Notes: generated from the letters alone by a model not told the origin. Numbered from the stretch's first letter, positions 27,135 to 36,454 are shown. The stretch: 64,000 nucleotides of DNA from Brumimicrobium mesophilum (GCF_003025005.1 NZ_PVSS01000006.1:124001-188000), one strand, 5' to 3'. Numbers and translations: made by a program.

Positions 27135-27494
27135 TTAATTCCGTTTTTCTTGAATACAATAAGAGCTGATTTCGATTATTTCCTCATTTTCATTAAAATG
27201 ATAAAAATCGCAGGCTGAAATTAAGTTTAATATTTCACCTCCTTTAGAAAATTCAGCAGTTCCGGTAATGATTACTTTATTTTCTAACACTAAAACATCT
27301 TTTGTTCTAAAATCAGTGTCAATAGTTTTAAAATAAGTAGCAGTTTGATTACAGTTTTTGATGACTGCGTTTTTACCTTGAAATTTATTTTCTCCAACAA
27401 TATTCCAAACTACATTTTCACTTAAGAAATCAGTTACTCTTTCAAATTCACCTTTAGAAAAATTTTCTGCTATTTCTTTAATTGAAAGTTTCAT
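27135..27494 (-). CDS. NTF2-like (SnoaL-type) small protein
   Basis: The 119-residue protein has the cone-like NTF2 fold pattern: ENFSKGEFERVTDFLSENV, VWNIVGENKFQGKNAVI, and a closing CDFYHFNENEEIIEISSYC. Such proteins are isomerases, cyclases or ligand binders. It lies between a metallo-beta-lactamase-fold gene (six bases) and the glycosyltransferase (no gap), so it is part of a tight operon. Confidence 0.8.
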   Translation of the reverse strand: MKLSIKEIAENFSKGEFERVTDFLSENVVWNIVGENKFQGKNAVIKNCNQTATYFKTIDTDFRTKDVLVLENKVIITGTAEFSKGGEILNLISACDFYHFNENEEIIEISSYCIQEKRN

Positions 27495-27500
27495 GATTTC

Positions 27501-28175
27501 TTAATAAAGTATTGGAATAATTGTTTTTTGATTTTGAAGAATAGTAATCTTTTCAGGAATATCTCCTGTAATCTTTTCATTCGGATAAAGATGATAAAGT
27601 CCAATTTTTTTAGCATCTATTTTAATACCCTTTTCTTTAGCATCTATATAAATCCAAGAGGGAAGAAATGCCATATCCATATTTTTGATTTCACCAATAG
27701 TTTCAGCACTTTCAGTATCTCCAGAAAGAAAAATCTTTTTCCCATGCCAAGTGATCAAATAAGAATAGTGATTAAACGAAAATCTGTGCTTGGTTTTAAA
27801 AGTTTCAATTTCAAAATCATGAGTTGATTCCGCAAATTGCTTTAGTTTTTTGATATTCCATGGACCATATTTTTTTCCACCTTTTGACCTTAGGGTTTTC
27901 CTCATATTCTTTCCAGAATAGTGGTCGGCATGTTTATGTGTGAATATAAAAATTGAATTTTCTCTAATACTATCTATTTCTGAATCGTCAAATTTCATAT
28001 AACCGAATGCGCCAGATTTATATGGGAAATCAGAATAAATATTCAACTCTCCATCGGTCATGTGTAAACCACAATTCCCAATAAATTTAATTTTGATTTC
28101 ATTCGATTGAGCAATCCCAGTAAATGAGAATATCATCCCCAAAACGAAAATTAGTATTGTATAGCTCAGTTTCAT
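27501..28175 (-). CDS. Secreted metallo-beta-lactamase-fold hydrolase
   Basis: A 224-residue protein with a signal peptide ending in GIAQ at about 22. The metal motif appears as THKHADHYSGKN (HxHxDH type, residues about 78-89) and a later KIFLSGDTESAETIG supplies the Asp ligand. FIGNCGLHMTDGELNIYSDFPY resembles the UlaG-like branch's N-terminal strands. It should be a periplasmic hydrolase with two Zn ions and unknown substrate. It leads the MBL/NTF2/GT1/VOC operon. Confidence 0.85.
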   Translation of the reverse strand: MKLSYTILIFVLGMIFSFTGIAQSNEIKIKFIGNCGLHMTDGELNIYSDFPYKSGAFGYMKFDDSEIDSIRENSIFIFTHKHADHYSGKNMRKTLRSKGGKKYGPWNIKKLKQFAESTHDFEIETFKTKHRFSFNHYSYLITWHGKKIFLSGDTESAETIGEIKNMDMAFLPSWIYIDAKEKGIKIDAKKIGLYHLYPNEKITGDIPEKITILQNQKTIIPILY

Positions 28176-28239
28176 AGTTTTAGCACTAATTTAGTAGAAT
28201 AATGTCTGCAATCGGGTATTAATTTCAAATTTTCTCCAT

Positions 28240-28345
28240 GTCCAAACCAAGAAATCCAAAATCCGAGACTATCCGCGTTGCTTGAGATCTTTATGCGGTG
28301 ACTGAGATTGTCGAAGGACCGCGTGCCATTACAGCGCAAACCATT
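28240..28345. repeat. Non-coding inserted repeat of the GACTGAG-x-TTGTCGAAG type
   Basis: This stretch is richer in G/C than its surroundings and holds GTGACTGAGATTGTCGAAGG, close to the GTCACTGAGCTTGTCGAAG element dispersed in many bacterial genomes. GCGGT and ACCGC flank it as a short inverted repeat. A 64-codon ORF across it (28172-28366, minus) looks like chance. Confidence 0.5.
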
Positions 28346-28375
28346 AAAACTCCAGTCTCCAAGCAAAATTTAGTC

Positions 28376-28912
28376 TCAACCTTCACTCAATTCCATCAAT
28401 TTCAAGACCGTTTTCCAATTCCTGGTGGTAGCTCGAACTTTCAGTTTCTTTTCAAAAAGGTTATTGGTCAATTTTGATTGGTGATATTTTCCTTCGCAAT
28501 AAATAAAAACGTCCTTCTCCTTAATTACATATTTATCTTCTTTAGAATCTATAGGTTTTAACGTTTCAATATCCTCATTCTTTGGTGTTTCTTTAAGAAA
28601 AGTGAGCACCAACTTGGTAATATCAGTTTCGTCATCATAAAAAGGATTTGATTTTATAGATTGCTTGAGTTCTTCTGCTGTTCGAACAATAGCAGGAACT
28701 TCAAAGCCAAATTTCTTAAGAATTGCCACTTCAATTTGATGAGAGATTGCTAGATTGTCTTTTTCAGATTCGAAAATCACATTTCCACTTTGTATATAGG
28801 TTACGGCATTAGGAATACCAATGTCACTTAACATTGATTTTAAGTCGGCCATTAAAATCTTCCTTTTTCCACCAACGTTTATCCCTCTTAAAATTGCAAT
28901 TTTTTTCCCCAT
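28376..28912 (-). CDS. DUF1697 family protein
   Basis: This 178-residue cytosolic protein matches DUF1697 from the start: AILRGINVGGKRKILMADLK, then GIPNAVTYIQSGNVIFES and FGFEVPAIVRTAEEL, with a closing ATTRNWKTVLKLMEL. The family is widespread and has no established function. The ATG abuts the DUF3050 stop, so they form an operon. Confidence 0.9.
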   Translation of the reverse strand: MGKKIAILRGINVGGKRKILMADLKSMLSDIGIPNAVTYIQSGNVIFESEKDNLAISHQIEVAILKKFGFEVPAIVRTAEELKQSIKSNPFYDDETDITKLVLTFLKETPKNEDIETLKPIDSKEDKYVIKEKDVFIYCEGKYHQSKLTNNLFEKKLKVRATTRNWKTVLKLMELSEG

Positions 28913-29680
28913 TTATCGCTTGTTAATTAATTCGTCAATTGCATCCCACAATGAAATTCTTTGAGTTAAGGCTTCTTTGGCAATAGTAAGTGTTTCTTCC
29001 CATTTTTCTTCATCATTTCCACAAAGTTCGGCAATCATTTTTAATGACAAAGGACCATGTTCATCACCATCTAGTTCAATATGTCTTTGGAGATAATAGT
29101 TCAATTTATTGAATTTGATGTTTTCGGCATCAGCTTCTTGTAAGATCTCAATAAACATATCAGGAATAATATCCTCTCTTCCGAAGGTAAACGCAGAAGC
29201 AATGAGGTGAGCTTTATTGGTAGAGGTAATGGAGAAAGTATAGTTAACAAATTCTGCAACTCTATTATCAATTTTTATTTCATTAATTGCCTTTTCTACG
29301 CTATTTCCTTGTCTTAATGAATCTATAAAAAGTTCGACTTGTGTGCTGTCAGCTCCTATTTGGTGCATCGCGTCTAAATACATCTCGTAGTGACTCTTTG
29401 GCTCGCCAAGTTCATTAATATCACTTTCTTCCCCATGAACAATCTCATTAATGAAGCGCGACAATGTAGCATTTGAAGCAGGGACCCAAGGAACATCAAT
29501 ACATGTGAGTTTTTGTTGAAGTGCTTTTAGTAATGACATGAAATCCCAAACGGCAAATACATGATTCTCCATGAAGATTTTTACATCTTCAATTTCTTTA
29601 AGGTTTTTATATAGTTTATGATTTTGTAGTTCTTTTCTTAATCCTGAAATTTCGTTCTCTATCTTTTTTATATTTTCCAT
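28913..29680 (-). CDS. DUF3050 family protein (heme-oxygenase-like fold)
   Basis: The 255-residue all-helical protein matches DUF3050: [50 protein letters not shown] and [19 protein letters not shown]. His and Glu residues in these motifs match the metal-site pattern of heme-oxygenase-like diiron or cofactor-free enzymes. The reaction is unknown. It leads the two-gene operon with DUF1697. Confidence 0.88.
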   Translation of the reverse strand: MENIKKIENEISGLRKELQNHKLYKNLKEIEDVKIFMENHVFAVWDFMSLLKALQQKLTCIDVPWVPASNATLSRFINEIVHGEESDINELGEPKSHYEMYLDAMHQIGADSTQVELFIDSLRQGNSVEKAINEIKIDNRVAEFVNYTFSITSTNKAHLIASAFTFGREDIIPDMFIEILQEADAENIKFNKLNYYLQRHIELDGDEHGPLSLKMIAELCGNDEEKWEETLTIAKEALTQRISLWDAIDELINKR

Positions 29681-29760
29681 CTTTATTCTAGTGAATTCGT
29701 TTTTTTAAGGTAAAAATAGAACTTTTTATTCTTTTGATTTGAAGAAGTAAGTAAACATCC

Positions 29761-30177
29761 TTATCTTTTATATAATTCTTCAATTACTGAATAATTTCCA
29801 TTCACAAAGTGGGTTAAATATAGAATAGATTCATCTAAATTAAATCCCCAAACATCATCAACCTGCATGCGTTCATATTCTCCCAATATACCGAATAATA
29901 CTTTTACTTTTTTTGGTCTGTTAAACCATAAAGAAAAACTAAGTTTCCCGTCATCTTCGTGTGCTGTTAACTCCAAACCGTGTTTTGAATTCGTGTTTGT
30001 AAATCCGATGGATGGACTAAAATGAATTTTTTCTTCGGGTAATTTTAAACACAATTCGTTTTGTTCTTTCCAAGGGTGTTTTTTAAATAACTCTAGAACT
30101 TGCTGAGTATCCAAAACAGTGGAAGGATATTCGATATTTTCTTTATCTGGATAACAATTTGAGTGTTTGAAAGTCAT
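29761..30177 (-). CDS. Hypothetical cytosolic protein
   Basis: A 138-residue protein with no signal peptide or membrane segment that I can place in no family. The centre is acidic and beta-rich (LTAHEDDGKLSFSLWFNRPK, then VLFGILGEYERMQVDDVWGF). Its codon use looks like its neighbours. It may be a small immunity- or SMI1-like protein, but no motif shows this. An 80-base gap separates it from DUF3050. Confidence 0.5.
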   Translation of the reverse strand: MTFKHSNCYPDKENIEYPSTVLDTQQVLELFKKHPWKEQNELCLKLPEEKIHFSPSIGFTNTNSKHGLELTAHEDDGKLSFSLWFNRPKKVKVLFGILGEYERMQVDDVWGFNLDESILYLTHFVNGNYSVIEELYKR

Positions 30178-30277
30178 AAGTAATTCTTTATAAGTTTAAA
30201 AGCAAGTTTTATTAACTGAAGTCTTAATTTCAAACTTATACTTTTCTGAAATGGATTCCTAAGTTTAAAATTTATAT

Positions 30278-30730
30278 CTAATAATCCAACCCTAAAAATT
30301 CACCATTTAAATCGAAAATTAACTCTAAACCGCTATCCAATTCAATTTCTTGATATTTTTTTTCTAATTCCCATTCAATAATCACATTGTCCGGATAATT
30401 TATTGCAATGAAATCAAGGATTTTAGAAGGTATTACTGAATTAGGTAACTTTGAATTTCCTTCTATTTCGATAAGTTGACCTCTTTTATTAAACGCTAGA
30501 CGAATTTCTCCATCCAATAAAACTTCATAAGTTCCATTAAATAGTTTTCTGTGTTGAACAGCTTTTAAAATTCGTCGTGTAGAAAAATGTAATTTTACAA
30601 ATTCATGAATAAATGAAGGAAGTTGGTCTAGGTAAACTAGCTTGACTTTTTTAGACCTCAAAACAATAATTCCTAGGGCGGTTGTAATTATTGCGTTCCC
30701 TATTATTTTTTTAGAATCCATATATTTCAA
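30278..30730 (-). CDS. PepSY-like (DUF2874) domain protein
   Basis: The protein has 150 residues. The N-terminus has a weak hydrophobic stretch (about 8-25), then two PepSY-like units: VLLDGEIRLAFNKRGQLIEIEG with VIPSKILDFIAINYPD, and WELEKKYQEIELDSGLELIFDLNGEFLGLDY. The YEVxLxxGxExxFDxxG pattern is typical of DUF2874 proteins of Bacteroidota, which are usually periplasmic. Here the signal peptide is not clear. No function is known. Confidence 0.75.
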   Translation of the reverse strand: MKYMDSKKIIGNAIITTALGIIVLRSKKVKLVYLDQLPSFIHEFVKLHFSTRRILKAVQHRKLFNGTYEVLLDGEIRLAFNKRGQLIEIEGNSKLPNSVIPSKILDFIAINYPDNVIIEWELEKKYQEIELDSGLELIFDLNGEFLGLDY

Positions 30731-30872
30731 TATTTAATTTTTTGTAATTCAGAGTTTTATTAAAAGTATGAATAAAAAATAGCAATAGCTTTTGTTTTAA
30801 CAGTCTTTTGGAAATGATACGAGGGTTGAATATGATTTGAATTACAATCTAATCATTTTTGATGATTAAAAT

Positions 30873-30903
30873 AAATGAGGTAGCTAAATTAGCTACCTCA
30901 TTT
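30873..30903 (-). terminator. 15-bp perfect hairpin, intrinsic terminator
   Basis: Arms 30873-30887 and 30889-30903 are perfect complements around a single central base (GAGGTAGCTAA core), flanked by A and T runs, so it can work in both directions. It lies 47 bases after the lipoprotein gene stop at 30950. Confidence 0.85.
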
Positions 30904-30949
30904 TATTATTTTCATGAATTATACTCTAAAAAAGAAATATATAAAATTT

Positions 30950-31393
30950 TTAATTTGTAATTTCTTTTTTCTCACAAGTACCAGCTGTGAAGTTTACTAC
31001 TCCTGATTGATATTCAACTCCTAATTGGTTTTCAACGCTATAAGAAAAGGTTTTACTTTTTGAAGAACCTAAATCTTTTGTTACTGTTATTGTAGCGTTC
31101 GCACCACATTCAGGTGCAGAAGCCCAAAATACAGTTGAAGGTGATGATCCAACTATTTCTCCATCTACATAGTAAGTAAGGTCTGTAACTAAATCAGCCT
31201 GTAATTCGTCTGATGTCTCTTCATCAATCCAAAAAACGACCTCTCCTTGGTAAGTACAACTTCCATCATCTTCGGTTGCATCTGAATTATAATTTGAGCT
31301 ACTGATGTCAGTACAACCATCTTTTTCACAACTTGTTAAAGTGGTTGTTCCAATAATCGCTAACCCAATTGTTAAAAATTTTAATACTTTCAT
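30950..31393 (-). CDS. Small lipoprotein with a calcium-loop-like Cys motif
   Basis: A 147-residue lipoprotein (signal with lipobox TLTSC, Cys at about 22). After the anchor comes CTDISSSNYNSDATEDDGSC, a motif common in Flavobacteriia surface proteins (C-TDxxAxNYNxxAxxDDGSC) and usually repeated; here it occurs once. The rest is beta-rich with a Cys pair near ECG and GTCEKK. It probably faces the cell surface or periplasm. Function unknown. Confidence 0.8.
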   Translation of the reverse strand: MKVLKFLTIGLAIIGTTTLTSCEKDGCTDISSSNYNSDATEDDGSCTYQGEVVFWIDEETSDELQADLVTDLTYYVDGEIVGSSPSTVFWASAPECGANATITVTKDLGSSKSKTFSYSVENQLGVEYQSGVVNFTAGTCEKKEITN

Positions 31394-31757
31394 TTTAAAT
31401 AAGTTTAGTAAATAAGTCTTTCCTACTCGTCTGGCTTTTCGGTAACGCCCTTGTTTAATAAATGGATTTAGATTCCATATTAATCTGCGCTATTTCTCCA
31501 ACTATTAATGCTTTAATCTGGATTTCATCTCAATGGAATGAGTTGGTTTTATAGCGTCAACATGGACGAATTTAGAAGATAATTATTTCTTCACAAATGA
31601 ATGGATGTTAAAAATCCTTATAACGGAAACTAGAATAGATACTTATTATTAGTGCCTTTCTTTGCATTAATTAAATATATGTTAGTTTATTTCATTTGTT
31701 ACAAGAAGATGGAAAAATCAATACCTTTACCTTCTTTTTTTAAGAACAATAATAAGT
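31394..31757. other. Intergenic region, no gene seen
   Basis: This divergent 364-base gap has no ORF with a family match, no tRNA and no strong hairpin. A near-match to the -7 element, TACCTTTA, at about 31722 is a possible promoter for the MFS gene. Confidence 0.4.
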
Positions 31758-32924
31758 ATGAATAAAGGATTGATTGCGTTAGCTTTCGGTGGATTGGCAA
31801 TAGGAATGACAGAATTCAGCATGATGGGTCTGCTCATGAATATCGCAGAAGATATCGATATCAGTATTCCAAAAGCCAGTAATTTAATTGGTCTTTATGC
31901 TCTTGGAGTTGTTGTTGGAGCACCTACTTTAGTCATCTTGACCGCTAATATGGCTCCAAAAAAAGTTCTTTTTTATTTTATGTTGATGTTTTTTCTTTTC
32001 AACGGAATTTTCTCATTAGCTCCAAACGAATGGAGTTTATATATCTCAAGATTTGTTTCTGGATTGCCACATGGTGCTTTCTTTGGTGTTGGTTCTGTAG
32101 TTGCAGCTAAACTTTCTAAACCAGGGAAGGAAGCAACAGCCATTGCCATTATGTTTACGGGAATGACAATCGCAAATTTGGCGGGAATTCCACTAGGAAC
32201 CTATATCGGTCAAAATTATTCATGGCGTGTTACCTATGGAATAATTAGTTGCCTGGGCTTAGTTACAGCGACCAGCATTTATTTTTGGTTACCAACAATA
32301 GAAAAACCAACCATAAATATTCGTAAACAAGTGAATTATTTTGTTCGCAAGGAAGCCTGGTTGATAATTGCTGTTATTGCCGTAGGAACAGGTGGACTAT
32401 TTGCGTGGATCAGTTATATAGGACCTTTGGTGACCAAAGTATCTGGATTAGCAGAAAGGAATGTACCAATTATTATGTTTTTGGTAGGTTTAGGAATGTT
32501 CTTCGGAAACCTAATTGGTGGAAAATTAGCAGATACTTTCATTCCAACAAAAGCAGCAATGTACTCTTTTATGGCTATGGGAGTTTGTTTGGTGTTGGGT
32601 TATTTTGTTTCACCAATAGAATGGGCGGCTTATCCAATGGCTTTTATTACAGGTGGTGTTGCATTTAGTATTGGTTCTAGCCTTCAAATGATGCTCATTA
32701 ATAGTGCTGAAGGAGCGGAAACAATTGCCGCATCTGCTGGTCAAGCCGCTTTTAATATCGGAAATAGTCTGGGTGCATACTTTGGTGCAATCCCAATTGG
32801 ACTTGGTTTCGCATATAACACACCAATGCTTGTAGGAGCTGGACTAGCATTCTCAGGAAGTATTTTGGCACTCGTCTATTTGGTCTATTATCGAAAAGGC
32901 AAGAGCAGGAGTGAAGTGGTTTAA
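31758..32924 (+). CDS. MFS exporter, AraJ-like (DHA1) family
   Basis: At 388 residues with twelve membrane helices, it matches the AraJ/NepI/PbuE group: GMTEFSMMGLLMNIAEDIDI, GLYALGVVVGAPTLVILTA, SRFVSGLPHGAFFGVGSVVAA and IANLAGIPLGTYIGQNYSWR. These are proton-driven exporters of sugars, nucleosides or drugs; the substrate is unknown. It stands alone and faces the hutH transcript tail to tail. Confidence 0.93.
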   Translation: MNKGLIALAFGGLAIGMTEFSMMGLLMNIAEDIDISIPKASNLIGLYALGVVVGAPTLVILTANMAPKKVLFYFMLMFFLFNGIFSLAPNEWSLYISRFVSGLPHGAFFGVGSVVAAKLSKPGKEATAIAIMFTGMTIANLAGIPLGTYIGQNYSWRVTYGIISCLGLVTATSIYFWLPTIEKPTINIRKQVNYFVRKEAWLIIAVIAVGTGGLFAWISYIGPLVTKVSGLAERNVPIIMFLVGLGMFFGNLIGGKLADTFIPTKAAMYSFMAMGVCLVLGYFVSPIEWAAYPMAFITGGVAFSIGSSLQMMLINSAEGAETIAASAGQAAFNIGNSLGAYFGAIPIGLGFAYNTPMLVGAGLAFSGSILALVYLVYYRKGKSRSEVV

Positions 32925-32960
32925 ACTATCAACTCTCCCTCTCCCTTTTATCGCTCTCCT

Positions 32961-32985
32961 TAATTCCGGCTACCGCACGGAATTA
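32961..32985. terminator. Palindrome between convergent genes
   Basis: TAATTCCG at 32961-32968 pairs with CGGAATTA at 32978-32985; the second arm contains the stop of the minus-strand gene at 32983. It probably separates the two converging transcripts, although a T-run is lacking. Confidence 0.4.
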
Positions 32986-33516
32986 CTTCATATATTTCAA
33001 ATGAATTCCATACAAAACGGAGAAAATAGCACCTAAAAGAACCAACATTACGATTGTCATTGGTAAAATCAAACTCATTGGAACAATTGCGTAAGTAATT
33101 ACTACAGGCAATAAACTATAGATTACATAAAGGTGAAAGCCTATTTTATTCAATTTAAACATCATAAAGATGGCCATTCCTCCAATTATAAAAGAAACTA
33201 AGTTGAGGATGTTTGATGAATAAAATGCTTCATTATTCAAATATACAGAATTGTCAATCATCACTTCTACAGTGTTGCTAAATTGACCGTCTGGATCATT
33301 TTCCACCATTCCAGAAATAGTTCCGTACAGCTCAGACATTTGCTCTTCCATTTGTTCTGGACTCAATGGTCCGCTGATTAAAGCTTGGGTAGCACCAAAA
33401 AATCCTGAAACAATATACAATGTACTTAAAACAAGTAGGATCGTTAGAAATGTAGGTCTCTTTTTTGCTTCATTCGGATTGTTATCCAAATCTATGTTTT
33501 CTAATTCTTGATTCAT
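32983..33516 (-). CDS. Membrane protein of unknown function
   Basis: A 177-residue protein with about four membrane helices (starts near 25, 105, 130 and 150): FLTILLVLSTLYIVSGFFGA, ILNLVSFIIGGMAIFMMF, YVIYSLLPVVITYAIVPMSL and LPMTIVMLVLLGAIFSVLYG. Its start overlaps the hutH stop by four bases (ATGA), so translation may be coupled. No family recognised beyond a general four-helix pattern. Confidence 0.75.
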   Translation of the reverse strand: MNQELENIDLDNNPNEAKKRPTFLTILLVLSTLYIVSGFFGATQALISGPLSPEQMEEQMSELYGTISGMVENDPDGQFSNTVEVMIDNSVYLNNEAFYSSNILNLVSFIIGGMAIFMMFKLNKIGFHLYVIYSLLPVVITYAIVPMSLILPMTIVMLVLLGAIFSVLYGIHLKYMK

Positions 33517-35009
33517 AAAAATGATTTATTGTTTTGTTTAACGAAATCTTTACTCGCTCTTAAATGACTAGACATATAAATGTCTTGATTAATATATGGA
33601 ATTGATTTTCTAAATTCTTTGTGCAACCCTTGTAGCTTTTTACTCGTTTTTTCAACGCCTTTAAATTCTAATCCTTGCGCTGCCGACATTAATTCTATAC
33701 CTAAAACTTGCCAAACATTTTCTACAACACGATGCAATTTTGTTGCTGCATTTGCACCCATGCTCACATGATCTTCTTGTCCGTTCGATGAATCGATAGA
33801 ATCTACTGAAGCTGGTGTACACAATTGTTTATTTTGACTTACAATCGATGCTGCGGTATATTGTGCAATCATAAATCCGCTGTTTAAGCCTGGTTTAGCA
33901 ACCAAAAAAGCTGGTAAACCACGCATTCCACCCATTAATTTGTAAATTCTTCGTTCAGAAATATTTCCTAATTCTGCCAAAGCAATCGCTAAAAAGTCCA
34001 ATGCCAATGCCAAAGGTTGACCATGGAAATTTCCTGCTGAAACAATTAAATCTTCATCTGGGAAAATAGTCGGATTGTCTGTAACTGCATTGATTTCTCT
34101 AGTTACAACTTGCTCAACATGATCTAAAGTGTCCCAACTAGCTCCGTGAACTTGTGGTACACAGCGGAAACTGTATGGATCTTGAACATGAACTTTGTGT
34201 TGCGTCACAAATTCACTTCCTTCTAAAATTTCTGAAATTTCAGCGGCAGTTTTTATCTGACCAGCTTGATTTCTTATTTTATTTACTGATACAGAAAATG
34301 GATTTAACCTTCCATCATAAGCTTCCAAAGACATAGCTGCATTTAAATTCGCTTGCTTCAAAATGTTTTTCCCTTCGTAAACACAATGTGCTAAATAGGC
34401 ACTCATAAATTGTGTTCCATTCAATAAAGCCAAACCTTCTTTTGATCTTAAATGGACAGGAGAACGGTCCAATGAAGCCAAAACTTCAGCGGTATCAACC
34501 TTTTTTCCTTTGTAGTTCACTTCGCCTTCACCAAATAAAGTCATTGCAATATGTGCAAGTGGCGATAAATCTCCTGAAGCTCCTAAACTTCCTTGTTCAT
34601 AAACTACTGGAATTATGTCGTTATTGTAAAAGTAAATCAGTTGTTCAACCGTTTCTAATTGAACACCAGAATGACCATAATGCAATCCAATCGCTTTGAA
34701 TAATAACATTGTTTTTACGATTGCGGATGACACTTCAGCACCTGTTCCACAAGCATGCGAACGCACCAAATTTACTTGTAATTTGGCTAAATCAGCGCGT
34801 GAAATAGATTGGTCATACAAAGATCCAAATCCAGTATTGATACCGTAAATGTTTCCTTCTGTTTTCTCCATTTTTTCATCCAAGTACTCACGGCATTTTA
34901 TGATGGCTTTTCGCCCTTTTTCGCCCAACTCCAATGTGTCGCCTGAAGCAATAAACTGAAATAATTCATCAATTTCGAATTGTTGATGGTCTAATATTAA
35001 TTTACTCAT
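33513..35009 (-). CDS. hutH: Histidine/aromatic amino acid ammonia-lyase
   Basis: This 498-residue lyase has the MIO-forming ASG triad at 144-146 (GASGDLSPLAH), the NTGFG motif at 58-62 and the catalytic YDGRLNPFS stretch. It deaminates histidine to urocanate in the HutH reading. The RSHACGTG segment has His where both HAL and TAL do, so tyrosine cannot be excluded. No hutU, hutI or hutG is in the window. It overlaps hisS by one base (TAATG) and the following membrane gene by four, an unusual pairing of tRNA charging and breakdown of the same amino acid. Confidence 0.88.
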   Translation of the reverse strand: MSKLILDHQQFEIDELFQFIASGDTLELGEKGRKAIIKCREYLDEKMEKTEGNIYGINTGFGSLYDQSISRADLAKLQVNLVRSHACGTGAEVSSAIVKTMLLFKAIGLHYGHSGVQLETVEQLIYFYNNDIIPVVYEQGSLGASGDLSPLAHIAMTLFGEGEVNYKGKKVDTAEVLASLDRSPVHLRSKEGLALLNGTQFMSAYLAHCVYEGKNILKQANLNAAMSLEAYDGRLNPFSVSVNKIRNQAGQIKTAAEISEILEGSEFVTQHKVHVQDPYSFRCVPQVHGASWDTLDHVEQVVTREINAVTDNPTIFPDEDLIVSAGNFHGQPLALALDFLAIALAELGNISERRIYKLMGGMRGLPAFLVAKPGLNSGFMIAQYTAASIVSQNKQLCTPASVDSIDSSNGQEDHVSMGANAATKLHRVVENVWQVLGIELMSAAQGLEFKGVEKTSKKLQGLHKEFRKSIPYINQDIYMSSHLRASKDFVKQNNKSFL

Positions 35010-36379
35010 TATGAACAGTATTTTTTAGTAAATGAATCAACCGACATCGTTTCCTGATCTCCAGTTTTCATTTCTTTTAAGGTGATTTCGTTATTTTTTA
35101 ATTCACTTTCTCCAATAATTACAGTGTATTTCGCATTTCTGTCATCAGCATACTTAAATTGTTTTTTCAATTTAGCATTGTCCGGATATAACTCAGCAGT
35201 GACTTTGTTATTTCTCATTTTTTGTAAGATAGGCAAAGAATATTCTACCTCTGCTTCTCCAAAATTAATGAATAAGAAATCCAATGTTTGATTAATATCG
35301 GTTGGGAACAATTCCAACTCTGTCAAGACATCGTATATTCTATCTGCTCCAAATGAAATTCCAACTCCTGACAAGTCTTTCATTCCGAAAAGTCCAGTTA
35401 AATCGTCGTATCGACCACCTCCACAAATAGATCCCATGTTAACTCCATTTGCTTTAACTTCGAAAATAGCACCTGTATAATAGTTTAATCCACGCGCTAA
35501 AGTTACGTCAAACTCTAATTTCGCATTTTTCAATCCTAAAATTGATGTTGTTTTAAAAACATTATCTAGTTCGTCAATTCCTTTCATCCCAACTTCACTG
35601 TCGGCAAGAAATTCACGCATGAAGTCGAGTGTTTTTTCTGTATTTCCAGTTAAGCTAAACAATGGACGAATTTTCGAAATTGCAGCTTCACTCACACCTT
35701 TTTCAGTCATTTCTTTTACCACACCATCTTCACCAATTTTATCTAGTTTATCGATAGCCACAGTAATGTCAATGATTTTATCTTCCTCACCAGTAATTTC
35801 TGCAATTCCAGAAAGGATTTTTCTATTGTTGATTTGAATAGTAAAATCTGGAACTTTCAATTCCGAAAGCACTTCATCAAATATTTGAATAAAATCTGCT
35901 TCAAATAGGAGGGAATCACTTCCAACAACGTCAGCGTCACACTGATAAAATTCTTGGTAACGTCCTTTTTGCGGACGATCGGCTCTCCAAACTGGTTGAA
36001 TTTGATATCTTTTAAATGGAAATGTCAAATCATTTTGGTGCTGCACTACAAAACGCGCAAATGGCACAGTCAAGTCATAACGCAAGGCTTTTTCCGAAAG
36101 TGAATTTGCAAACCTCGGAAGATTTCCTTCTTCAAGTGCTTTCAAATCGGCTTTCTTTACCTTGTCACCAGAATTTAATATTCTAAAAATCAAACGGTCA
36201 CCTTCTTCTCCATATTTTCCTAGCAAAGTTGAAGAAAGTTCAAACGAAGGAGTTTCAATAGGAGCAAATCCATATTTTTTAAATACATTTCTGATCGTAT
36301 CGTAGATATAATTTCTTCTGTTTACCTGAAAAGGAAGAAAATCTCGCGTTCCTTTTGGAATACTTGGTTTTTGAGCCAT
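35009..36379 (-). CDS. hisS: Histidyl-tRNA synthetase
   Basis: Class II synthetase of 456 residues. It shows motif 1 near KGTRDFLPFQVNRRNYI, motif 2 (FKRYQIQPVWRADRPQKGRY, FYQCDADVVG), the histidine motifs LARGLNYYTGAIFEV and GGGRYDDLTGLFG, motif 3 SGVGISFGADRIYDVL, and a C-terminal anticodon domain. It charges tRNA-His with histidine. A TATTTTTG -7 element lies 19 bases upstream, which makes hisS the first gene of the hisS-hutH transcript. Confidence 0.97.
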   Translation of the reverse strand: MAQKPSIPKGTRDFLPFQVNRRNYIYDTIRNVFKKYGFAPIETPSFELSSTLLGKYGEEGDRLIFRILNSGDKVKKADLKALEEGNLPRFANSLSEKALRYDLTVPFARFVVQHQNDLTFPFKRYQIQPVWRADRPQKGRYQEFYQCDADVVGSDSLLFEADFIQIFDEVLSELKVPDFTIQINNRKILSGIAEITGEEDKIIDITVAIDKLDKIGEDGVVKEMTEKGVSEAAISKIRPLFSLTGNTEKTLDFMREFLADSEVGMKGIDELDNVFKTTSILGLKNAKLEFDVTLARGLNYYTGAIFEVKANGVNMGSICGGGRYDDLTGLFGMKDLSGVGISFGADRIYDVLTELELFPTDINQTLDFLFINFGEAEVEYSLPILQKMRNNKVTAELYPDNAKLKKQFKYADDRNAKYTVIIGESELKNNEITLKEMKTGDQETMSVDSFTKKYCS

Positions 36380-36398
36380 TTTTTAAATTTATTTGAAA

Positions 36399-36406
36399 CA
36401 AAAATA
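36399..36406 (-). promoter_or_regulatory. -7 element of the hisS transcript (TATTTTTG)
   Basis: An exact TAnnTTTG match on the minus strand ends 19 bases before the hisS ATG. No clear -33 TTG at the right distance. Confidence 0.5.
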
Positions 36407-36454
36407 GGAATTTTCTACGCTTAAAGAGAGGTAGAGTCCAATATCTTTCTTTTG

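Noticed and set aside
28172-28366. 64-codon minus-strand ORF
   Set aside because: It lies across a dispersed non-coding repeat, has no family pattern, and overlaps the MBL gene start.
34154-35837. Plus-strand ORFs inside hutH and hisS
   Set aside because: Antisense to well-recognised core enzymes and without any domain.
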